Source of the DNA: JAHEJB01 sp041748175
GTDB lineage: Bacteria > Bacteroidota > Rhodothermia > Rhodothermales > Rubricoccaceae
Direction: 5' to 3'
Length of the DNA: 31,492 nt
Assembly (NCBI GenBank): GCA_041748175.1
Contig: JBGTDU010000085.1
Coordinates: 1-31,492 of the forward strand
Position numbers and translations under genes: made by a program. This document shows, piece after piece, positions 7,544 through 14,920 of the stretch. Within the stretch, counting starts at the first letter, position 1. Each line of letters begins with the position of its first letter. Under the pieces are notes generated by a model, which searched no databases, was not told where the DNA came from, and was given only the letters and a program-made list of their open reading frames with translations.

Positions 7544-8671
7544 ATGATGTCAGCTTCTCCGCAGCCGCACGACCTGCATCCCGTCCGCGCCGAGGTAGAC
7601 CTCGACGCCCTCCGGCACAACGTCCACGTTCTGCGCGGCTATGCGGGCGAAGCGGAACTGATGGCTGCCATAAAAGCCAATGCGTACGGCCACGGGGCCG
7701 TCCCGGTGGCGAGGGTTCTCGCTGCGGAGGGCGTTCGGCATTTCGCCGTAGCGACGGTTTTGGAAGGCACGGAGCTACGCGATGCAGGGATCGAACAAAG
7801 CATTCTCGTGCTAGGCGCGCCAATTCCTGAGGCCATCCCCGTCTACGTTCGCCATGGCCTCACGCTGACCGTCTCGTCGGTAGAAACTGCGGAGGCAGTT
7901 GTCGCAATGGCGATGCAAACCGTGCCGCTGACGGTACACGTGAAAGTGGATACGGGAATGCGGCGTCTCGGCCTACTTCCCGATGAAGTGCCGGAAACGC
8001 TCAGCCGGCTCCAGGCCGCACCGGGAGTTTTTGTCGAAGGCATCTGGACACACTTCGCCACGGTGGACCGCACCTTTACACTGGAGCAGCTTCGCCGCTT
8101 CGATGATCTCGTTGCATCGCTCGAAAACCCTCCGCCGGTCATGCACGTCGCCAACGGCGGAACGCTGTTAAACATCCCTGAGACTGCGCGAGGCCGAACA
8201 ATCGTTCGTGTTGGTGGGCCGCTTTTTGGGCTGGTTGTAAGTCGGTTTCCGGGCACGGACGAGCCCGATCTCCGTCCGGTGATGCGTCTCGTCTCGCGCG
8301 TCGTACATCTCCGAACGATTGAGCCGGGCGATTCGGTTTCGTACGGCAGAACGTGGGTGGCCGACCGCGCAACGCGGATCGCCACCATTTCGGCGGGTTA
8401 TGGCGATGGTATCCCGCGATCGCTCTCCAATTGTGGAAGCGTGGGCATACGCGGCGCGATCTTTCCCACTGTCGGCCGGGTCTGTATGGACATGCTGATG
8501 GTCGACATCGGTCTTGGCGAGGCGTCCCGCGGCATTCGCATCGGCGACGATGTCGTGCTTTTTGGTCCGGGCGGTCCATCCGCAGGTGCGCTCGCCGAGG
8601 CGGCAGGCTCCATCGCCTACGAGCTGACGTGCGGACTTACCCATCGTGTACCACGAATCTACCACGGCTGA
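7544..8671 (+). CDS. alr: Alanine racemase
   Basis: 375 residues from the ATG at 7544 (a second ATG follows at once); the open frame runs further upstream but there it overlaps ald out of frame and is unrelated. An AGGGAGA about 10 bases upstream supports this start. This PLP enzyme interconverts L- and D-alanine for peptidoglycan. The PLP lysine lies in AAIKANAYGHG (about K44). HVKVDTGMRRLG, EGIWTHFA, and the second catalytic base Tyr in ISAGYGDGIPRSLSN (about residue 285) are all present, and VGRVCMDMLMVDI is the usual C-terminal-domain signature. Length fits the family. It is probably co-transcribed with ald. Confidence 0.94.
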   Translation: MMSASPQPHDLHPVRAEVDLDALRHNVHVLRGYAGEAELMAAIKANAYGHGAVPVARVLAAEGVRHFAVATVLEGTELRDAGIEQSILVLGAPIPEAIPVYVRHGLTLTVSSVETAEAVVAMAMQTVPLTVHVKVDTGMRRLGLLPDEVPETLSRLQAAPGVFVEGIWTHFATVDRTFTLEQLRRFDDLVASLENPPPVMHVANGGTLLNIPETARGRTIVRVGGPLFGLVVSRFPGTDEPDLRPVMRLVSRVVHLRTIEPGDSVSYGRTWVADRATRIATISAGYGDGIPRSLSNCGSVGIRGAIFPTVGRVCMDMLMVDIGLGEASRGIRIGDDVVLFGPGGPSAGALAEAAGSIAYELTCGLTHRVPRIYHG

Positions 8672-8861
8672 CGGGCCACTGAGATCGTAAGTCGACGGCA
8701 ACCAGGCTGCTTCAAAGCAGCGGCTCGCGTCAACCTCTATCAACATCCCCGGACATCGCCCCGCTGGCGTATGGCTGAATAAAGGGTTCAAATAACAGCG
8801 CGTGTTTCAGCGCCGCCCTGTATATTCACAAAGCATTCCTTCCCTAAGCATCACCCCCGAC

Positions 8862-9572
8862 ATGGCTACTTCCACCCCAAACGAGATTACCGTCCTCGTC
8901 GTCGACGACGAAGAAGACGTTGTTGAAATCATCAGCCACTTCCTTCGCCAGGAAGGCTATAATGTTCTCACCGCGTACGACGGCGATGAAGCACTCGCCA
9001 AAGCGACGCCCGACATCGACTGCATTGTCCTCGATGTGATGTTGCCTGGCATGGACGGGCTTGAAATCGCACGGCGCCTTCGAGGGCGCGTGGAGACAGA
9101 GAAGATCCCAATTCTCTTCCTCACCGCACGGACAGAGGAGATGGATGAACTGGAAGGGCTCACGGCTGGTGGTGACACCTACCTGAAGAAGCCCGTCAGT
9201 CCGCAGGTGGTTCTTGCGAACATCCGCGCCGTCCTTCGACGGACAGGCACAGAGGAAAGCAAGATTCTCACGGTCAACAACCTCATCATATTCGAGGACG
9301 AGTATCGCGCCACGCTCGAAGGAGAAGACCTGGGCCTTACGCTCACGGAGTTCGAATTACTCCGCTACCTCGTGCGTCACCCACGAAAAGCGTTTACCCG
9401 CCAGCAACTTCTGGAGACGATCTGGAAGGACGCCATGATGGTCACCGAGCGCACCGTTGACGCGCACATCAAAAACCTTCGCGAAAAACTTGGCACATTT
9501 GCGCAACACATCCAGACCGTACGCGGTGTTGGCTATCGCTTCGTTGAAGAGGAAGCAGCTGCCGAGGTGTAG
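8862..9572 (+). CDS. OmpR/PhoB-family response regulator
   Basis: 236 residues from the ATG at 8862; a GTG at 8802 would add 20 residues without receiver features. The N-terminal receiver domain has the acidic pocket (VVDDEED), the phospho-acceptor Asp in IVLDVMLPGMDG (about D58), the switch Thr in LFLTAR and the Lys in YLKKPVS. The C-terminal winged-helix DNA-binding domain shows LTLTEFELLRYLVRHP, FTRQQLL, RTVDAHIKNLREKLG and VRGVGYRF. The cognate histidine kinase follows 79 bases downstream. The signal and targets are not shown by sequence; the domain order is that of envelope- or phosphate-type regulators. Confidence 0.93.
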   Translation: MATSTPNEITVLVVDDEEDVVEIISHFLRQEGYNVLTAYDGDEALAKATPDIDCIVLDVMLPGMDGLEIARRLRGRVETEKIPILFLTARTEEMDELEGLTAGGDTYLKKPVSPQVVLANIRAVLRRTGTEESKILTVNNLIIFEDEYRATLEGEDLGLTLTEFELLRYLVRHPRKAFTRQQLLETIWKDAMMVTERTVDAHIKNLREKLGTFAQHIQTVRGVGYRFVEEEAAAEV

Positions 9573-9588
9573 CGCGGCAATGCGTGGC

Positions 9589-9627
9589 GCGTAGCGCGAA
9601 ACCCTCATCCGGAGCGGAGCGCTACGC
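9589..9627. repeat. 9-bp inverted repeat between regulator and kinase genes
   Basis: GCGTAGCGC (9589-9597) and GCGCTACGC (9619-9627) are perfect inverted arms separated by 21 bases in the 79-bp gap between the two-component genes. With no T-tract it is more likely an mRNA hairpin or a short dispersed palindrome than a terminator. Confidence 0.5.
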
Positions 9628-9651
9628 CGTACGAAAGACGCCATTGCTGCC

Positions 9652-11163
9652 ATGCTTCGCTGGAGAACCATTCGCAACCTGTTCTTCCCTCGCAGGGCGT
9701 CTACGCAGACGTGGATGATGCTCACGTTTGCCTTCTTCGTAGGGCTGGCAGTGGTTGGGGTTGGTTCTTATTCGTTTATCGTGCTGCAAAGCCAGGTTCG
9801 CGAGGCGGCGCGCGAGACCCTGCGCGAAGAGGTTGAGCGCGTTGCCGTGCTGCTCGAAGCCGAGCCGGACGGCGCCGGTGTCAGGGCCCTCGCCGGAAAT
9901 ATTGCCGGAGTAACGCAGCGAGAGGTTGCCGTTGCGCGCCTCGACACAACCGAACAGGTGTGGCGACGGTTCATTGGCGACATCGACCGGGAGTTCTTCG
10001 GGCAGCCGGAGATTCGGGCCGCCCGGCGAACCGGCGTCGGCTATGCAGAGCGCCAGACCGACGATCACGAGGGCCCAACGATGCTGTACGTCGCGTCGTT
10101 TCGCTCCGATTCCAAGTTGATCATCCGCCTGGGTGAGCCATCGACGCCCCTCTACCGCGCCGTTCAAAGGGTTCAGGCGACGCTCATTATTGGCATGGCT
10201 CTGGCGCTCGTACTCGCCCTCCTGGGAGCGTGGATAGCCGCGCGGCAGGTAAACAAGCCACTCCTGGCGATTGCGGAGAATGCCCGGCGAATCAACGAGG
10301 GCGAGCTGGATCGGCCCATTCGCGTAAGGACGCGAGCCGCCGAATTTCAGGACCTCGCTCGGAGCCTGAACAGGATGGCGGGGCGTTTCCGGTCGGACAT
10401 CAACGAACTCCAGCGTATGCACCGCGTGCAGAACGAGTTCATCGGAAATGTCTCGCATGAGGTCAAAAACCCGATTTTCGCCGTCTTTGGCTACCTCGAA
10501 GCGCTGGGCTCCGACAAACTTCCGGCCGAACAGCGGATGCGCTACGCACAAAAAGGCCTGATCAATCTGGAACGCCTGAACAATCTCTTCAGCGATCTGA
10601 TCGAGATAGCCAAGCTGGAATACCGCGAAGATGTCATCCATCCTGAAATTTTTGACATTCAGGATCTGATCGATGATGTCGCCGAGATTCTGCAACCGAA
10701 CGCCGACGAGAAGGGCCTCGAACTATCGTGGGACAATCCCGCGCTTGAGGTTCTCGCCGACCGAAGCCGAATCCGCCAGGTGCTCACCAATCTGATCGAC
10801 AACGCCATAGCCTACAGTGACGAAGGGAGCGTCCGTTGCCGGATGAGGCGCCACCTCGACAAGGCCCGCATCGAAGTGATCGACACGGGGCGCGGTATCC
10901 CGCAGGAGCACCTCGACCGCATCTTCGAGCGTTTCTATCGCGTGGACGCCGCTCGGAGCCGGAAAATGGGCGGAACGGGCCTGGGCTTATCGATCGTCAA
11001 ACAAATCTTGCAAGCACACGGCGAAACCATCCACGTGGAGAGCACGAAGGGGCGCGGCACCCGCTTCTGGTTCGAGCTGCCCCTGGCCGAGACCTTGCCA
11101 TCAGCGGCTGAAGAGGTCCCGGGGGACGGCGGAGTCGCCAATCCGCTTCCCGTCCCGCTGTGA
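9652..11163 (+). CDS. Membrane sensor histidine kinase (HAMP, HisKA, HATPase_c)
   Basis: 503 residues. Two transmembrane segments (about 23-46 and 181-203) flank a roughly 135-residue extracytoplasmic sensor domain with no recognised fold. A HAMP linker follows (NKPLLAIAENARRINEGELD). The dimerisation and phospho-acceptor box is NVSHEVKNP (His about 269). The ATP lid shows the N box LIDNAIAYSDEG, the G1 box DTGRGIP, the F box IFERFYR and the G2 box GGTGLGLSIVKQ. It would phosphorylate the response regulator encoded just upstream. The stop overlaps the next gene's GTG start (GTGA), so the small TfoX-domain gene may be co-translated. Confidence 0.93.
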   Translation: MLRWRTIRNLFFPRRASTQTWMMLTFAFFVGLAVVGVGSYSFIVLQSQVREAARETLREEVERVAVLLEAEPDGAGVRALAGNIAGVTQREVAVARLDTTEQVWRRFIGDIDREFFGQPEIRAARRTGVGYAERQTDDHEGPTMLYVASFRSDSKLIIRLGEPSTPLYRAVQRVQATLIIGMALALVLALLGAWIAARQVNKPLLAIAENARRINEGELDRPIRVRTRAAEFQDLARSLNRMAGRFRSDINELQRMHRVQNEFIGNVSHEVKNPIFAVFGYLEALGSDKLPAEQRMRYAQKGLINLERLNNLFSDLIEIAKLEYREDVIHPEIFDIQDLIDDVAEILQPNADEKGLELSWDNPALEVLADRSRIRQVLTNLIDNAIAYSDEGSVRCRMRRHLDKARIEVIDTGRGIPQEHLDRIFERFYRVDAARSRKMGGTGLGLSIVKQILQAHGETIHVESTKGRGTRFWFELPLAETLPSAAEEVPGDGGVANPLPVPL

Positions 11164-11438
11164 AGGATCCTCCGGATTCGATCGCCGAACTCCGGAATCT
11201 TGGCCCCAAGAGCGCGGAAAGACAGAGTGCCGTCGGGATCGAGACACCGGAGGCGCTGCTTGAGACAGGTTCGGTTCTGGCGTGCAAAATCCTGAAACTC
11301 CGCTTTCCGAGAGATTTCAATCGGCGCTTCCTCTACGCATTGGAAGGCGCGCTTCAAGGACTGCACGGGACCGATTGCTCGACGGAGGAGCCCGCGCGAT
11401 TGAGCGCCTTGGCAAGCGGGCCGTTGGAACTTGGTTAG
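11160..11438 (+). CDS. TfoX C-terminal-domain protein
   Basis: 92 residues from a GTG that overlaps the kinase stop by 4 bases. The sequence ELRNLGPKSAERQSAVGI, then a helix-hairpin-helix-like stretch and NRRFLYALEGALQGLHG matches the C-terminal domain of TfoX/Sxy competence regulators. The N-terminal TfoX domain is absent, which is common for stand-alone copies in Bacteroidota. In gammaproteobacteria TfoX activates competence genes with CRP; the function of the isolated domain is not established. The overlap with the kinase suggests it belongs to that operon. Confidence 0.78.
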   Translation: MKDPPDSIAELRNLGPKSAERQSAVGIETPEALLETGSVLACKILKLRFPRDFNRRFLYALEGALQGLHGTDCSTEEPARLSALASGPLELG

Positions 11439-11473
11439 AGGTGGCACAGGAACCCGTACCCCGGGTGACCTGT

Positions 11474-11485
11474 CGTACGAGTACG
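11474..11485. promoter_or_regulatory. Possible YefM operator palindrome
   Basis: CGTAC (11474-11478) and GTACG (11481-11485) form an inverted repeat with two GTAC cores 14 bases before the antitoxin start. E. coli YefM binds palindromes with a TGTACA core, so this is a plausible autoregulatory operator, though the spacing differs. Confidence 0.3.
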
Positions 11486-11498
11486 GAGAACTAAGCCC

Positions 11499-11741
11499 AT
11501 GCGCACATTGCCAGTCAGCCGAGCAAGATCACAGCTATTCAGTCTTCTTCAGGAGGTAACGGAGGCCCATATTCCTGTGCAAATTACCGGAAAGAATGGC
11601 AACGCCATCCTCGTGTCCGAGGAGGATTGGCGAGCAGTCCAAGAAACCCTTTATCTTCTTTCCATCCCGGGCATGAGGGAATCGATACGCGTAGGGTTGG
11701 AGGAACCCATCGAGGAGTGCGACGAGGAGTTAGACAGGTGA
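11499..11741 (+). CDS. yefM: YefM/Phd-family antitoxin
   Basis: 80 residues. The N-terminal half (LPVSRARSQLFSLLQEVTE, then VQITGKNGNAILVSEEDW) is the Phd/YefM DNA-binding and dimerisation fold. The C-terminal half (QETLYLLSIPGMRESIR and an acidic EEPIEECDEELDR) is the toxin-neutralising tail seen in YefM/Axe proteins. It binds and neutralises the YoeB RNase and represses its own operon. The stop TGA overlaps the toxin start GTG by three bases, the usual arrangement. Because the toxin frame downstream is broken, this antitoxin may now be orphaned. Confidence 0.9.
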   Translation: MRTLPVSRARSQLFSLLQEVTEAHIPVQITGKNGNAILVSEEDWRAVQETLYLLSIPGMRESIRVGLEEPIEECDEELDR

Positions 11742-12000
11742 GTTGGCAACTTGTCTACACGGAGCAGGCGAAGAGGGACGCAAAAAAGCTGGCATCTTCG
11801 AACTTGTGCCCTCAAGGAAAGACGCTGCTGGAAGTATTGAAATGCGTCCATATCAATCTCCGCCGCCATTTGAAAGACTGGTCGGGGATCTCAAGGGTGC
11901 CTGTTTGCGGCGCATAAACATTCAGCATAGGCTCGTCTATCAGGTATTCGAAAAAGGGCGGACGGTAAAAGTGATCCGCATGTGGAGCCACTACGAGTAG
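11738..12000 (+). pseudogene. yoeB: YoeB/Txe-family mRNA interferase toxin, frameshifted
   Basis: The gene starts at the GTG overlapping the antitoxin stop: SWQLVYTEQAKRDAKKLASS and on to LLEVLK lie in one frame up to about 11842. The remainder (PYQSPPPFERLVGDLKGA, RRINIQHRLVYQ, VIRMWSHYE) lies in the -1 frame to the stop at 11998. Intact YoeB is about 85 residues and read together the two halves align without gap or loss, including the catalytic-type Glu in PFERL, the Arg in RRINIQ and the terminal His-Tyr. One extra A in the AAA at 11840-11842 would restore it (LKMRPYQ). YoeB cleaves mRNA at the ribosome. As it stands the toxin is inactivated, or the base is a sequencing error. Confidence 0.85.
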
Positions 12001-12003
12001 CGC

Positions 12004-13200
12004 TCAGCGCAACCGCTCCAGCACAATATCTGCCACGTGCTCTCCGATAGACAGCGACGCCGTGGCTGCCGGCGAGGGCGCGTTGATGACGTGCACAGCG
12101 CGAGGCGTGGTCTCGATGATGAAGTCGTCGGCCAGCGAGCCGTCCGGGCGGACAGCCTGGGCGCGCACCCCGGACGGAGAGGGGAGGAGGTCTTGGGCGC
12201 TGATGGCCGGGACGAGGCGCTGGAGCTCCGTCAAGAATGAGCGCCTGGAGAATGAGCGCCGCATCTCAGTCAGGCCGTTCCGCCAATGCTTACGGGCGAG
12301 CCGACGGAACCCTCTGTATCCGAGGACTTCGGCGAGTTCGCGCGGCCGGACCGTTCCGGGTTTGTATCCCTCGCGCGCAAACGCCAGGACGGCCGTCGGC
12401 CCGGCCTCGACATGGTCGTCAACCAAGCGCGTAAGATGAACGCCGAGAAAGGGAAAGGCGGGATCGGGAACGGGGTAGATAAGCCCTCGGCAAAATTTCC
12501 GGGCAGACTCCGAGAGCTCGACGTACTCACCACGAAAGGGAACAAGCTGGAGCCCGGGCAGGACACCGAACAGGGTGGCGACCCGATCCGCCCAAAGCCC
12601 CGCGCAGTTCACTACCACGCGCGCCTCGAAGGCTCCGACCGTTGTTTCGAGAATGCTTGACCCGTTTCCTTCAGTCCCGCTCAATACCTTGGCGCTCGTC
12701 CGGATTTCGCCGCCTCGTTCTTGCACGCGCTCGGCGAGTCGTTTGGCAACGGCGGAAAAATCGACCACGCCGGTCTCCGTGACGTGGAGGGCGGCCACTC
12801 CGGCGGCGAAAGGCTCGATCTCCTTCAAGCGTTCCGGGCCAATGCGCTGCACCTGGACGTCGTTCGCCGTCGCGCGGATCCGAAGCGCTTCCAGCCTCGG
12901 AATTTCGTCTTCTGTCACGGCCACGATAACCTTCCCGCAGCGCCGAAAAGGGAGGCCCTCGGCTTCGCAAAAAGCCTCCATCTCAATTTTTCCGCGTCCG
13001 CACAGTGCAGCCTTTGCAGAGCCCGGGCGGTAGTAGACGCCCGCGTGGAGAACTCCCGAGTTGCGCCCTGTCTGATGGCGAGCGACAGAAGATTCCTTTT
13101 CGAGCAGGATGATTCGCAGATTTGGACGCATCGCCTGAAGCCGATACGCAGTTGCCAGTCCAACTATTCCGCCACCGATAATGGCAACGTCGTAGGTCAC
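12004..13200 (-). CDS. lhgO: L-2-hydroxyglutarate oxidase (FAD-dependent)
   Basis: 398 residues from a GTG. The N-terminus carries the FAD dinucleotide motif (IIGGGIVGLATAYRL, residues 7-21) and the family segment HQTGRNSGVLHAGVYY. Further landmarks are GVVDFSAVAKRLAE, VVNCAGLWADRVA, VPFRGEYVEL and YPVPDPAFPFLGVHLTR, with a C-terminal VRAQAVRPDGSLADDF and HVINAPSPAATASLSIG. LhgO/YgaF enzymes oxidise L-2-hydroxyglutarate to 2-oxoglutarate and pass electrons to the quinone pool, repairing a side product of central metabolism. Its 3' end lies 3 bases from the convergent toxin gene. No clear Shine-Dalgarno is visible before the GTG. Confidence 0.92.
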   Translation of the reverse strand: MTYDVAIIGGGIVGLATAYRLQAMRPNLRIILLEKESSVARHQTGRNSGVLHAGVYYRPGSAKAALCGRGKIEMEAFCEAEGLPFRRCGKVIVAVTEDEIPRLEALRIRATANDVQVQRIGPERLKEIEPFAAGVAALHVTETGVVDFSAVAKRLAERVQERGGEIRTSAKVLSGTEGNGSSILETTVGAFEARVVVNCAGLWADRVATLFGVLPGLQLVPFRGEYVELSESARKFCRGLIYPVPDPAFPFLGVHLTRLVDDHVEAGPTAVLAFAREGYKPGTVRPRELAEVLGYRGFRRLARKHWRNGLTEMRRSFSRRSFLTELQRLVPAISAQDLLPSPSGVRAQAVRPDGSLADDFIIETTPRAVHVINAPSPAATASLSIGEHVADIVLERLR

Positions 13201-13328
13201 GGAGATCTCGGAAGGAATCCGCCAAACTAACCACGTGTGCCACGCCGTCGCCGCTCACAATGCTCGGCGGGACGTGGGAGTGGCCGGGAGCCCGGGCTGG
13301 TGTTCGCAAATCTCGCCGTCTGTCGTAG

Positions 13329-13348
13329 CGACGTTGCATGCAACGTCG
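13329..13348. repeat. Perfect 20-bp palindrome
   Basis: CGACGTTGCA followed by its exact complement TGCAACGTCG. The flanks (GTCGTAG before, TTTT after) resemble short palindromic repeats common in Bacteroidota and cyanobacterial genomes (type GACGTTGCATGCAACGTC). It may also be a binding site for a dimeric regulator upstream of lhgO. Confidence 0.6.
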
Positions 13349-13445
13349 TTTTCCTGATTTGCCGACGGGTGTCGATATTGTCGCCCTGTCAACCCGTCGC
13401 CGTGGACTGCGGGCCTATGGAAAGAGAACCCGCAATTATGACGAA

Positions 13446-13477
13446 GCGCCCCGCGTCGAAAAGTCGACGCGGGGCGC
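13446..13477 (-). terminator. 14-bp stem hairpin after the secreted CAO-like gene
   Basis: GCGCCCCGCGTCGA (13446-13459) and its complement (13464-13477) form a perfect 14-bp stem with a 4-base loop, 27 bases beyond the minus-strand stop at 13504. Read on the minus strand it is followed by TTCGTCATAATT, only a weak T-tract. A strong terminator or mRNA-stabilising structure. Confidence 0.65.
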
Positions 13478-13503
13478 AAGAGCTGTGATGTTGAAAGGAA
13501 TGG

Positions 13504-14892
13504 CTACTTGATCAGCACCACCCGCGTCGAACCCTGTACACTCTCTCCGTCTAGACGGACGGTGTAGGCGCCACTTGGCAGGTTGGAGCCATCCACACGA
13601 ACGGATTCGAACTTGTTACCGTCCAGGTAGCTGTTGAAGAGCTCCGCGACCTGGCGGCCAAGGGCATCAATCAGCACCACCGTGACATTCTGCCCCTCCG
13701 CTACCTTGAAGCGGAGGGTCGTGCTCGGGTTGAACGGGTTGGGGTAGGCGCGTTCAAGGATATATCCATTCGGCAGTTCCTCGCCGGGCGGGGGTCCGGT
13801 CGTGTCCGTAGCCGAAATCGGGAAAAGCGTTGGTCCCACAATGTCGCACTCCCAAGGATTGCCGCTTGTGTGCACTGCACTGGAGCGGTACCAGAAGACG
13901 ATGTCTTCTCCCATTACCGACTCTCCGTTTACAATGGGAGGATTGCCGTCGTAATCAGGAAAAGAATCCATGATGATCGCGCAATCACCTAGGCTCGCGT
14001 CACCGTCATCAATCTCATCCGGATCATATACAGCAATCGCCGCATCCAATTTTGAGAAACTATCAACGGGCAGCAGCAAATCTTCTGAGCCCGGTACGAT
14101 CTGGTACCCGAATCCAGTGTTCGCATCGCGTACGTCCCAGAATATGCCTTCAGAAGGATTCCCCCACGTACGGACATCTTCGGTTACGAACGTTGTCTCG
14201 GTCCCTGCGGTAGGGTTGATTTCTTTGACCACATCGGAATCTGTTCCATCCAGATCGAAGTCGAACCGCCAATAGGCGTGATGCCGGTGATTTTGGTTTG
14301 TGCATGTAGCTGAAGCCGCTGAAAATGAAAACTCTGGCCAGATCCTTCCATCAACATAAAAATGCCATTTCATGCGGTACCGGTACCAACCAGCCTGTTG
14401 GTTGCTCGTTAGCACCAACTCGTTGCCGAAGTCCTCAAATGAGGTACCCGTGAACGAGCCTGGGTCGCCACCCGAGCCTCCAGCCTCATTCGAATCGCAG
14501 GTCGTCTCTACGATGCCGGGCGTAGAGAGAGCGAGGCAGCTCCCGGGCTGAATGCCGTCTGCCGCAAACCCCGCCTCCTGATAGAACCAGTCGCGAAAGC
14601 ACGAGCAGCCAGAGCCATCATACTCCACATTCAGGATCGGTACGTGTGCGGTGCCGAAAACAAGGTGGCCGTCGTAATACACATTCCGGAGTTCAAGGCC
14701 GGACCCATTTGCTCCTGAGCTTTGAGGGGCATTGACGAAGTCAAACGTCCACAGTGGGCTCCCGGAGGGCCATTCAGCGTGCCCCGTAGGCGTGGCGCCA
14801 CAAGAGTACGTGACATCTACCTGCGCGTTGGCAGGGCGAGCGGAAAGCGAAAGCCCGAGTGCTGCTAGAAAGAAGTACGTAGTCGTACGCAT
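13504..14892 (-). CDS. Secreted T9SS protein with copper-amine-oxidase-like His motif, uncharacterised
   Basis: 462 residues from the ATG at 14892, which begins a clean signal peptide (YFFLAALGLSLSARPANAQ); the longer open frame adds only an unlikely 23-residue leader. The body has Cys-rich, aromatic stretches: ILNVEYDGSGCSCFRDWFYQEAG (given here in part: NVEYDG, CFRDWFYQ), GWYRYRMKWHFYVDGRIWPEF and NHRHHAYWRFDFDLDG. The last resembles the copper-ligand region of copper amine oxidases, and NVEYDG loosely recalls the NYD/E topaquinone motif. That link is a recollection of motif shape, not a proven homology. A T9SS domain ends it (YPNPFNPSTTLRF, VVLIDALGRQV, LPSGAYTVRL). The secreted gene at 14921 lies 28 bases upstream, so they form an operon. 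Confidence 0.8.
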   Translation of the reverse strand: MRTTTYFFLAALGLSLSARPANAQVDVTYSCGATPTGHAEWPSGSPLWTFDFVNAPQSSGANGSGLELRNVYYDGHLVFGTAHVPILNVEYDGSGCSCFRDWFYQEAGFAADGIQPGSCLALSTPGIVETTCDSNEAGGSGGDPGSFTGTSFEDFGNELVLTSNQQAGWYRYRMKWHFYVDGRIWPEFSFSAASATCTNQNHRHHAYWRFDFDLDGTDSDVVKEINPTAGTETTFVTEDVRTWGNPSEGIFWDVRDANTGFGYQIVPGSEDLLLPVDSFSKLDAAIAVYDPDEIDDGDASLGDCAIIMDSFPDYDGNPPIVNGESVMGEDIVFWYRSSAVHTSGNPWECDIVGPTLFPISATDTTGPPPGEELPNGYILERAYPNPFNPSTTLRFKVAEGQNVTVVLIDALGRQVAELFNSYLDGNKFESVRVDGSNLPSGAYTVRLDGESVQGSTRVVLIK

Positions 14893-14920
14893 GGTCAGTT
14901 TGGATTGCGCCAGGGGGCTG

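Larger units (their letters stand above)
13201..13503. other. 303-bp gap with a cluster of palindromes
   Basis: This stretch separates the lhgO start from the stop of the secreted gene upstream; both are on the minus strand, so it should hold lhgO's promoter. No gene is seen. It contains a perfect 20-bp palindrome (13329-13348), an 8-bp inverted repeat CGACGGGT/ACCCGTCG (13363-13370/13392-13399), a 6-bp pair TGCGGG/CCCGCA (13408-13413/13429-13434), and the 14-bp terminator stem described separately. Such density suggests repeated insertion of small palindromic elements. Confidence 0.65.

Noticed and set aside
9622..10695. 357-residue minus-strand open frame opposite the histidine kinase
   Set aside because: The kinase motifs on the + strand are unmistakable; the antisense product has no domain and is low-complexity in places.
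11830..11850. Programmed frameshift in the YoeB toxin
   Set aside because: No X XXY YYZ heptamer or downstream stem was seen; a single lost A is simpler.
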